A stretch of 16,850 nucleotides of DNA. Source: Phoronis ovalis (Eukaryota > Phoronida > Phoronidae). Below the pieces are notes generated by a model, which saw only the letters and a list, made by a program, of their open reading frames with translations, did not search any database and was not told where the DNA came from. Below, one piece after another: positions 1 to 10,200 of this stretch (positions are counted from its first letter, which is position 1; each line of letters begins with the position of its first letter). Location of the stretch: the NCBI GenBank assembly GCA_028565635.1, contig JAOXYB010017486.1:1-16850 (forward strand), written 5' to 3'. The translations under genes and the position numbers were made by a program.

Positions 1-61
1 CGTAAGTGAAGTTTTATTTGACCGGACAAGTAAGTAAGTAAAACGTCCGGCAGAACGATGT

Positions 62-71
62 TCTCGCGAGA
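62..71. promoter_or_regulatory. TCTCGCGAGA palindrome (CGCG core-promoter element, BANP-type site)
   Basis: An exact TCTCGCGAGA 10-mer. In mammals this element is bound by BANP and drives CpG-rich, TATA-less housekeeping promoters. In this AT-rich window it lies in the only CpG-dense patch, 1.17 kb upstream of the EPG5 start codon. Assigning promoter function in this species is inference. Confidence 0.4.
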
Positions 72-108
72 TTTTTCGATGTCCGAACGTTTAGCCCCAA
101 GATATGCC

Positions 109-123
109 GTCCGGTAACCGGAC
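109..123. repeat. Short palindrome GTCCGGT-A-ACCGGAC
   Basis: Seven-base perfect arms around a single A. The CCGGAC/GTCCGG word also occurs near 22-27 and 45-50, and CGTTTAGCC is repeated at 88-96 and 123-131. The patch could be a promoter or the end of an old repeat element. Confidence 0.5.
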
Positions 124-331
124 GTTTAGCCACAGCCTATTTTTTTACCACTGGTCATTTGGCCATAATTGTAGACTATAAATATATTCGGATAATGTTA
201 ACATTGTGTGGAACTTTATAATTTTATGGATAATAAATAGTATTCATCTAACTAGAGATTAGAATTATTCTTTTATTAATTTCGATGAGTTGATTGAGAT
301 TTCTAACAAAGGCATATATAGCCGATAGTAT

Positions 332-360
332 AGCCTATACTGGCTATAGGAGTATAGGCT
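332..360. repeat. Small hairpin (9-bp arms, 11-base loop)
   Basis: AGCCTATAC at 332-340 is the exact reverse complement of GTATAGGCT at 352-360. A competing pairing, TATAGCC 317-323 with GGCTATA 342-348, overlaps it. No function can be assigned. Confidence 0.5.
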
Positions 361-1020
361 CAAAGCCGCTCAAACCACTTGCACTTACCAGATGAAGATT
401 ACCAAATGTAATATTCCACAGTAATGATATTAAATCAGTAAACGCATCGTCCGTTTATTTTTGCTAAGGTATTTGTATGAAATTTTGAATAAGAAATTGC
501 AACCAATGTGCACACAACGAAAATAACAGGCAAGGTTATAAACGGTGGTTAAAAATTTCCAGGATCTCTGGCGCCAGTACGCATGGGACCATAGTTTTGA
601 CATGCATAATGACATGTTTCGACTATCTACATGAATTTGCATCATGTATTTCACCGTTGCTTTGCATGGAATGTTCGTCGTACTTAGTACTTGTGTCTTA
701 TGCATGATTTACGAAATAACTTACCAAATCGGCTACTTTCGCGAGGACATCTGAGGACAACAACCCTCCACAATGGAGTAGTAAATGGCTTACATCGAAA
801 TCATAATCTGGCTAGGTTTAGTAAATGTACAAATTCCTTGAAAATGATCCAGTTTGAATATTGAATTATTTGATTTATATATTAAATTTGTTTTTAAAAT
901 ATATGTGTAGTACAGAGGATAATAATTTTGTACTATTTTTAGGAAATGTTGCTTAGCCTTTTTACATTTTTTACACACTTCGAAAACACGTAGTGTCCGA
1001 CTTCCCAAACTGTTCAGCTA

Positions 1021-1076
1021 GTGTTACATATTATATTATATACATTATTGTGCATAATATTGCTTATATGTAACAC
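1021..1076. repeat. Inverted repeat with 11-bp perfect arms
   Basis: GTGTTACATAT at 1021-1031 and ATATGTAACAC at 1066-1076 flank 34 AT-rich bases. It may be a tiny palindromic element or a chance hairpin; no target-site duplication is evident. Confidence 0.5.
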
Positions 1077-1235
1077 TTCAATATATCCTAATACTTTAAT
1101 AAATTACTGGTTGAAATAAACAATGTATTATACCATTAGGCTTTACATGAAGTGCACGATATCACAAGTCCATGACACCTTGATATGTTTTGATTATTAT
1201 TCGTAGGTTTTCCACGATTTCCATTTTTCTCCAAA

Positions 1236-1265
1236 ATGGCTGAAGCTGTGAAAACAAAAGGAAAG
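1236..1265 (+). CDS. EPG5: EPG5 exon 1 (start codon), residues 1-10
   Basis: Encodes MAEAVKTKGK; human EPG5 also begins MAEAVK. It ends in phase 0 before donor GTGTGT (1266). A short lysine-rich first exon joins exon 2, which continues KKKKHAKR, matching the basic start of vertebrate EPG5. Confidence 0.9.
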
Positions 1266-4200
1266 GTGTGTAGAATACTGTGTAGAATTCTCCAGATGAA
1301 GGCTAGGGGCTTTGCTCAACTGCACACTGCATTGTCAAAGGAACAAGTCCGATGTCTAGTTTCTAAGAAATAATCCAGTCTTTAAGTTTAACGGCAGCTA
1401 TCTACACACACCCCCGGGGCTATACACTTGCTCAGATCTTACTCTACCGCTACGTGATCTGCTCCAGACACCATGCATTTCTTATACCTCAGCTGAAACG
1501 CTATATGTCACAAAAGTGAAAGTGGAAATATTTATGTTTACTTATATCTTTAGATCTTTCTGTGGCATAATGTAGGGTGCCATATGATATAATAATTAAT
1601 ACCTATTATTATAGTATTAATCTGATTAACTGTTTGCTTTTAAAAATGGTACAGTCGACAAATTTATTGATATAACATGGCATGTGGGGCATGAAGTCCT
1701 TAATTTGGTTAAAGCTTAATTACAATAAGTCAGGCCAGGTTGAACTTGAGGTTCTTAATTAAAATAAATTGTCACTTATTTTGATTTCTGCTTCAGAAAA
1801 AGAAAAAACATGCAAAGAGAACAGCTCATCCACATGAAGAGAAACTAGAAGAAGCACTGATGCAAAATGAAGAAGAAAGTGCTATACCTTTGTTCCAAAA
1901 TGAAACCACAGTCGAAACATCAGCTGAATTAATATTAACAGACACTAATTTGAATGAGCAAATATCAAAACAAGACAATCAAACAGAAGAAGAACTTCTT
2001 GAAACTGAAGAGTTACCTGCGAAGAACGTTGGGGATGAAATAAAAGCATCATTTGATGATGCCAAACATGTTGGAGAGACTTCAGATTCTGATGTCAAAT
2101 CAGTCAATTCTCCTGTACCTGCCAATAATGAAAATGTGATAATACCGAATACTGATAATCAGTGTTCACAAGGTGACAGAATACTGAATACTGATAATCA
2201 GTGTTCACAAGGTGACAGTGGACCTACTTCAGAAATGCTAATGGACAAAAATGATATGCAAGAAAATGTACTAACAGAAGATGCAACAGAAACCGAAATT
2301 TCTAAAGAAAATGTACAAGACACTGCCAGTGCAATATCTAATGAGCAGGAAGAAAATTCCGCATTGCAATTTGTAGTCAGTGACTCTAACCATACTGTTA
2401 ATTTAGAGGAAAATGTGTTAGAGGCTGATGTTTCCATCCAATCAGTTGATGACAACATTGAAGAGACTGAAATGAATAGACAAACAGATCTCAAGAGTAC
2501 GTCTGATATAGAAACTGCATCGCTTGTCTCTGACCAAGTTCAAATAGAAACAGAGGTTGCGGGTGCCTCAGCACCAGTTCTCGAAGATACACAAGCAAAA
2601 ACGATTGTGCAATCAGTAGTACCAAGTCATGTAGCTGAAACTGAACCTACAGCACCAGTACTTGAAGCAGCAAGAACTGATATCACTCACAGGAAAATTC
2701 ATCCAAAACTTGATGAGAGTTTGCTGGAAAGTGTAGCTGGTTTGAAACCTTTTACACAGGAGCAGTTGCGGTCTTTGTATTATAATGCAGAGCTAGACCA
2801 GCTAGAGGAATTTACAGAACAATTCTTAAAGGTGCAATTACCAGACACTGCATGATCAGAGGCAGACCTATGATTTTCTTAAGAATGGAATTTTTTCCTA
2901 ATTTTTATTAGGTGGCACATATTTATTACCAGCTTTTTAGTAAAACTCTGGACTATATGTAGTAATTCACTCGCCACCCTTGTTGTTTTATATAATTTTT
3001 TAACAATTTGTACATTTTAGAAACTGCCTTTGTTTGAAATCAAAGGCAATGTGTAAAAGCAATTAAATCTTCTCTCAGTTGTACCATATACAACTCTTGT
3101 AGGTGTATCTATGGATTAGATATTTTATACAAAATCTGCAATGTTTGTTTTGTAGTTACCATCATATGAAATGCATGGTTTCCAGGAAATCTTGTTGAAC
3201 AATTATAGAGCCAGGACCAAGCTGAAGACTGCTGAATTGGACCTTAGATCAATGCAAACTGATTATGAACGGCTGCAAGGACTTGTTTGGTCTACTAGCA
3301 CACACACAATAACTGCTGCGGTAACTGAAACAGTTTTGATAGTGGAAAAATGTTATACCACATACATTATTAGCGTAAACTATCTACAATGTGCTCTGAT
3401 TTTAATCAGTTATATGACAACAGAACTTTGTTGAAGGTTATTTATGGTTAAAAATATATTGATAGTCTTAGTCCATTTGTTTTTCTGTTCTATCTAGTTT
3501 TACTTGCAACATCTACAATTATTTTATGATTGTGTCAGATGAGTGTCTGTCAATAACATAATCAGCATGTGCTGTCCCTTTCTTTAGAGCCTCAAACTCA
3601 CAATGATCAGAATTCTAGCTGAAAACACTAGAGTACTTGTCTGATTAATATATTTAAATTTATTCTTGGGATTTGTGTTCAAGTTAGTTACGCACATTTT
3701 TGATAGACTTAACAATTATTGGATGCTATGTGATGTGGTCATGTATCATGATATAATAGTATATTTCCTGCCACATTTCCCATAGGGTACATGTCTAGAT
3801 AAAACCAAGGTATCAGAGCAGCATATGTATGAGCAAGCAGTATTTCATGAGAATGTGTGTGCTGATATCACCAAAGTCTTGAGTAACATAAGAACAGACC
3901 TTCACGATGAACTGTCCTTACATGCGTACTCTACACAACTTTCTAGGTAAGGCCATCTGGAAATTCTTAAGCTGTTTGGTAAAACTGTCGTGCTGAAAAA
4001 GTTAAGATAAAACAACATTAATTGGAAAATATGTTTCAACTTTTGAATCAAACTGCTGTAAGATATAAATTATTTTTATAACTGTACACAATTGAAATGT
4101 TGCTCTGTTGACCTAAATTACAAAATATAAAACCGTAACTTTAATATTTTTAATTGTGCAATCGTTAAGTAAAACTATTTATGTTAAGTGAGCTTTGTTT

Positions 4201-7200
4201 CCTCTATTTTTATCATGACAGAAAGTGTTGTCAGTTTAATAAGTTATATTATTATTTTCTGTTTTTGTAGGCTGCAAGTGGAATCCTACATTCATTCCTT
4301 AATATCAGATAATCCATTATTACGAGACATTCCTAGAAATGCTCCAGTCCAAGGTAACTTGTGCTTCAACCTGGATATTAATTACTGTAAAATCGTGTTT
4401 CATCGTAAAAAAAATTATCAGTTTTTCATAGCAGGACATGTAAAATGAAGTTAAACAGGTTTTCTTGTTTTTAATTTGACTAAATACTATGAAATATATG
4501 TTGTCTGAAAAAATGTAATTTATTTGACAGCTGTACCACCAGGTTATAGACATCCAAATGAAGAACAGCAAGCAAATGATTTGAGGACATGTATTTCCAT
4601 ATTGTTTAACTTTCAAAGAAAGCCAATTAAAGACGAGAATTTTTTGGACGATACCAGACTATGGCTGGACAGACTGGTATGTGTGTTCATATAATCAAAC
4701 ATCTTTTCTATTGATGAAAACTAGTTTCATGTGAATTCCTGTAACATATGGTGCTTTCATTTGTTTTCTTAATATGATAGATAGTAGGATATAGTTCTTT
4801 ACACATTAAAATACCTTGCAAAGACACAGGAAGTTTCTTTGATCTAACATAATTTTTTATTTAAGAATAAGTTCAGATTTAGAACAAATATTTGCACGTT
4901 ATGTATTTTTTGCTGGTTTTATAACTAAAACTGTCAAATGTGTTTTATATTCTTTATTTCTAGATTGGTACACTTCTTCGAGTGGCAACATTTCAAGATC
5001 ATTTATTTCTGCTCTGTCACATCTTAAGATGTCCCTCCGGAGTGGGCAAATGGGCATCTAAATGGGTTCAACCTCCATGCCCCAGTGTTACAATGGATCA
5101 GACCATATTTGGTAGTCCTGTTTTGGATCACTTTCTAGCAATGCTTGCAATGCTCATTCTACCTGTCAAGTAAGTAAGGGACAGCTGAAAGAGAAAAAGT
5201 TTCATTAGAAAAATTTTAACTTTAGCAAATTTTGGAACCATAAGGTTACATTCTAACTGTAACTGTCAAAGTTATCTCCACTTTTTTATGAGTGATTCTA
5301 GCAGGAATCTGATTGGCTGTTTTCCCAACCAAAGTTATATAAATTATAAATTTAGTTTTTTTTAATCTTTCACTATCAAGGTTTCTTCTAATTTTTGCAG
5401 CAGTTATAGACAGTATTCAGAACTACTAGTAAAAAGTAGTTGTACTTATTAATATTTCGGCTTATCAAAAAAAATTAAAGTAATCTCATTGCTGTCTGCA
5501 GGTAATCTGGAAGTCAGTTATTCTAACTTCATTGTTATTTATTCTAATATGTAATGATTAAAATTTTTAGGGATCGAGACATTTATTTGCGCCAGTTGGG
5601 TATTACATTAACTCCTGAAAACATAAAAACCAATCCGTGGACATTGGTAGATAGTGATGGGGAAGAAGAGGTAATAATAGGTTCATGTAAAGTATACACA
5701 TTCGGTTGTCATGTTTATCACTTGTACAAAAACAATCTGTAGCTTAATTTAATAACATTCCATACACACATGTTGTAAGCCTACAGATAGTTTAAAAGTT
5801 TATCCTGAAATATGTATATGTCAACATTTTGTATAAAAAAATGAAAAAATGTGAATACTTTAGTTCATCTTAATGTTGATATGCTGTAGTGTGCCTGTAT
5901 TTTTCTGTGGTTGTGTAGTCTACATGTAATGCTAATATTTTCATGCTTTATGGTAGAAGTACATGTATCTGATTCACCTGTATGTATTTAGGATGAAGAC
6001 CTTTCCTTAAGTTGGAAATATCTTCATGAAAATGATTTGATGGCTATCTTAGATCAGTTTCCCATGGAAGCAATGTACAGACACATTCTATTTGTAGACA
6101 GGCAAGACGGTATGTGAATTCTAGCTGCTATCACAATTATGAAATGTTTGTCTGTTTATAATGCATAATGCTGTTCACAAAGGCTTTCAGTTTAATCAAA
6201 ATAATGTAAATATGTGATCAGTTTTGCTGTTTATTATGTGAAACTGCTTTGTCTTCAGTGTCATATTTAAAATTTTACAAAAGGAATATTAAATTTTTTA
6301 ATTTTCTAAGAACATTATTGTAGAGAAAGACCTGTATGACATTTGTCGCACCAGTGAGCATTCAATGTTGAGATTGCTTGCTTTCTCAACTTGTTTGGTA
6401 GAGTTATTAGGAAGTGGTCTTAATAATTTTACTCAAACCAGGTTCAGACAACTCAACAAACGGCTTGGAAACATGATCAGGTATGCAAGTCATTTGTGTA
6501 TGAATCTTGGCAATAAAATTGTTATAAACCATTTTAAGAGACTAGGAATTGAATGTTGGTTTCTCATATGTTTTTCTTCAAGTGGCTATTGCTACACAAC
6601 TTATTTATTAAATTTGCTTGTTAGTGCAATGTATACATAATTTTTATCTGATGAAGTATATAGTAAATTAGACAATACTTTTGTTATATTCACTCTTTTT
6701 GTCTCCAGGAAGAATAACGATTGCAGCACAATGCATCCTTTATTCAGTAATCACTGAACAATGTCAAATGGTACTATTTTTCAATGTTCAATAAATGTAA
6801 ATTTTGCTCCTTATTAGGGTCTGCAAATGCCTTTTCTCTTTTAAAACTCACTTTCTCTGCTGCCATGCATTTATAAATGTTACTTATTTACAGACACACT
6901 GTCCAGTTTTGTTCTGATCACTGGGAGAATTTCAAGGCTCGAATACATGTGTCTCCTATAACTGCTACCAGGCTACAGATAGAATTTGACCATTTCTTTT
7001 TACGAGCAATGGAAACCATGCTATCAGCCCAAAGGTAAAAGGATTATGCAGCATCACTATTAGATACATTTGTTCAAATCACAGAGTGAATATGCATGAC
7101 ATAATCCATACCACACCAGAAGCTGAATATATGAAAACATCATTGCCAGTTTCCATGCCGGTTGGCACAATTTACTGAACAGTGATTGTTTGTGTTATTT

Positions 7201-10200
7201 GCAGATAACTTTTTTTGTAGCAAATGTTACTCAATAGATAAACTATTGTTGTCTTGTTTTTATTAGACTCGGTTCATGGCAGTTCATAGCTGATATGCCT
7301 TTCACTTGTGTTTCCGTGGAGATGATGTGGAAACTCGTCTGGTTGTTACATTTTGGACAAATTACAGATGATATTACTCCTGACAAATGCAGAACAATGC
7401 TTCTAGGTAAATGCCTGATTGCTGCAGCAAAGTTATAGTGAAATAAATTCATTTTGTACACATTGTGTCAGTCATTGTTTCTTGCAAAAAGTGATAGGTG
7501 TTTAATTATAGTAATAGATTCTACTCTAAGGATTAGTGAATAATAAAAAGAAGCACTGGCTGCAATGGTTTCATCATGGAATGCCTATGTAATTAGTATC
7601 ACATTCAATACACAAAAGTTATTAGTAGTTGTGAAGCATTGTTATTCCATATTTTGTTTCAGACCCCGATAGCAGGTTACAGTTTGAAGAGAAGTTACTA
7701 GCTATGTCTATGTCAGAATCAGTGTACTTGCTAACAGCCCTGGCTGGTATGGCTCAAAGCAGACCAAGCAACGACCATATATTTATTGAAACTGTTACAC
7801 AAGAAATCTATGAGGTACGAATTTAATCTATATATTTTTGAATGTGTGAAAGTAGTTTTTTATGCATTACATAGTTAAAGGAAAGAAACTGGAGATGTTT
7901 CATTACTGGATATTTTATGTAAGTAACTATTAAAATAATTCTTACCAAAATAAAAGTGCAAGCTTAAGGGATCATCTCAAAAGTTATCACAATGACCACA
8001 AACGTATAGTGTTTTGTATTTTTTTTATCCCCCCTGGTCAAACATAGGGGGGTTAGTGAGATTTGGACGTCATGCACGTGTAAAAACTGACAACCAATTT
8101 CAAGAGCGAAATCAGGGCCGTCAGACATTTTTTCAAAAGGGGGGTGCGTTAGTGGTGTTTTTAGAAATATAGATTTCAGAAAAATATCAGTTTAGTAATC
8201 GAAAAAGGTCGCTGAAACGTCTCCGTGCTGCCAGAAAAAATTGACAAGCAACAAAAAAAGGCCATTTCCACTCCTATTGTAACAATATGCCCAGAATAAG
8301 TGCCGTAAAAAAAAAAAATTCTTTCTGTTCCAATGGGGTGGTACGCGTTTTCCTGCCAGTTCAAAACGGGGGTGCGTTAAAGGAATGATTTTAAATATTG
8401 TATATATACTAGGCATGATTTTTCCATTTCGTACTAAACCATAAACGTAGGTGGATTTATCCCCCCTGGCCCCTATACCAAACACTATACATTTGTGGTT
8501 ATTGTGATAACTTTTGAGATGATCCCTAAGTATATTTAAATTGTAACAGGTGAATTAGTATTTGTTTCAGTGACAAAACTGTCTGGTGACTTGCTGTCTA
8601 TCATGTAAAATGTATCCTACTGACTAATGCAATTATTATAATGGTTTATGTGTAATTATATGTAAGTTATTACTGTTGTTTGCAGATTGCTTATGTTGCA
8701 CCACACACAAGAGAATTTTGTTCCAAAACTGGTCGTGAATTGTTGTCAGGCATTTGTAGTGTCCATTCGTCTGGTTTATCAGTACTGCTGCGTAAATTCC
8801 AAGAGAGTGCTGAAAAAGTTGGCATGGCAAGTTTAGCTTTCTGTAATTATTAACTTCTGTGTTGGAATATGACACAGCATGGCTTTTGTTCTTGACTATC
8901 AGGAGGTTACCTCTAATCTTTTAAGGTCAGACACCTATACAGTCAGGTATTTTGGCCCGAAGAAGGTTTCCTCTGTCTAATTACAGTGAATGCTCTGACA
9001 GTGTACTTGGAACACCACAGTATCGATACTGTTGGTGGACATACACTTTCCATAAACAGTCGTGTCCTAGCCGGATTATTATTATTATTATTAATTTTTT
9101 TTTGCTTGGCACCATTATTAAATGGCTGTTGGGCACATTGTGCTGGAGTCTGAATGTCTTATAACTAAAAAATATGCATTAGTTTAGGCAGTAGTTACCA
9201 TGATTATGTTTTTAGGTCACTGATTTCCTCTGTTTTTTGTGCCTGCATAAAAGTAATTAATATTCAAATCTGTCTAATTCAAGTTGATAAATCCTGCCAC
9301 GTTTTTCTCAAAGATTTTTTTCCAATCACATTAATGCAACATTCATATAATTCAAACTATCTTATATAGGATCTTCCTGCTACATTTAAGATTTTAATTG
9401 ATCAGATGAAAAATATTCGAGCGGTAAGCTTATCTTGGCAGGATGTGGTCAAGCATAGTCCCCCATCCTTCAATATTGATAAATGAAAATTATTGATGAT
9501 TTGAGCAACTGTCATAATTGTGTCAAATCTGCTCTAATTATTGGTGTTTTTGTTGTCTGCTTTTAAATAGTATATAATTGTTTTGACAGAATTGTTTTAC
9601 TCAGGGAGTTTGTCTGCTTCTGTTATAGCAATAGTAATACAGCTCCAAAAATCTGTAACTATTACTGTATTGTTAGGTGAATTGGTGGAGTACCAAGTGA
9701 ACTTGAAAAGTTTATTGTTTGCTTTCCAATTTTTTGTATTGCTAATAACTGTCTAACCAGAACTGGATTCCTTTCAGCAAGTTGGTGTATATCTGTGTCA
9801 CAACTACTGGTTATAAGGTTCAGTGTTGAAATATATAACTATTTGTTTGCATTCTTTAAGTAAATAAGGGCACTTGCTTCAATGTTTGTGTTGGTCGCTC
9901 GGCAGATAACATTTTAACTACTGGTTTGATTAGAATCAGAATATTCTGAAATAATAGTTTATTACTGTCCTAGTTGTTATTAAAGGAATTGCTTTATATA
10001 TTTTACAGGTATCACTTTACTTGTTTAAAGAACTTCCTTTATTGCTGTGGCACCCGACGGATAATGACATGGAGATACTTCAGGCATGGTTACTTCACAA
10101 GGAGTTAACATCCGCAGAGAATCACCTTGCACGACTTATTCTGAGCGGTCTCAATTGGGGGTTCAATAAACAGGTAGTAAACAATCATGAATCTTAAAAA

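Larger units (their letters stand above)
1..1235 (+). promoter_or_regulatory. Upstream region and probable 5'UTR of EPG5
   Basis: No convincing coding sequence on either strand; the small minus-strand ORFs here have no recognisable content. The first 130 bases are richer in CpG than the rest and hold the TCTCGCGAGA element and a GTCCGGT/ACCGGAC palindrome, which is promoter-like. Base 2 starts a GTAAGT donor-like string and 1205-1206 is a good AG acceptor (ttcgtag), so a 5'UTR intron is possible. The remainder is AT-rich with two small inverted repeats. Confidence 0.45.
7968..8526. mobile_element. Complete 559-bp MITE, PIF/Harbinger-like
   Basis: Terminal inverted repeats of 52 bp (7968-8019 and 8475-8526) pair with only three mismatches and begin GGGATCATCTC. 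They are bounded on both sides by TAA (7965-7967 and 8527-8529). A 3-bp TAA target duplication with G-rich ends is typical of PIF/Harbinger non-autonomous elements. The interior has C6/G6 runs, a direct repeat (8133-8151 and 8361-8379) and no transposase. Few TIR mismatches suggest a fairly young insertion. Family assignment is inference from TSD length and ends. Confidence 0.88.
7815..8685 (+). other. EPG5 intron 13, enlarged by a MITE
   Basis: GT-AG intron of 871 bp (GTACGA, TTTGCAG). About two thirds of it is the MITE at 7968-8526; the flanks are ordinary AT-rich intron. Minus-strand ORFs here lie within the MITE and look fortuitous. Confidence 0.9.
8827..10008 (+). other. EPG5 intron 14 (GC-AG, longest intron in the window)
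   Basis: 1,182 bp. It contains an ATT microsatellite near 9074-9093, possibly the tail of a decayed retroelement covering about 8940-9100, and a 54-nt candidate cassette exon at 9370-9423. The rest is AT-rich with nothing recognisable. Confidence 0.85.

Noticed and set aside
430-1008. Two minus-strand ORFs (91 and 72 codons) upstream of EPG5
   Set aside because: No recognisable protein, composition like translated AT-rich noncoding DNA, and no splice context; likely chance.
2198-2494. 98-codon minus-strand ORF opposite exon 2
   Set aside because: Mirror of the acidic, Ser/Glu-rich coding strand; the sense frame is supported by EPG5 homology and splice phases.
2832-2855. Exon 2 frame continuing to a TGA at 2853 as a stand-alone 331-codon gene
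   Set aside because: Homology continues from exon 1 into exon 2 and on to exon 3; the tail VQLPDTA lies after a usable GT donor and has no counterpart in EPG5.
8176-8485. Minus-strand ORFs of 62 and 97 codons inside the MITE
   Set aside because: They overlap each other and lie wholly within a non-autonomous element; no transposase motif or other domain is visible.
8952-9164. 70-codon plus-strand ORF in intron 14
   Set aside because: It runs through the (ATT)n and T-run (Ile/Phe stretch), is spliced out of EPG5, and shows no family similarity.
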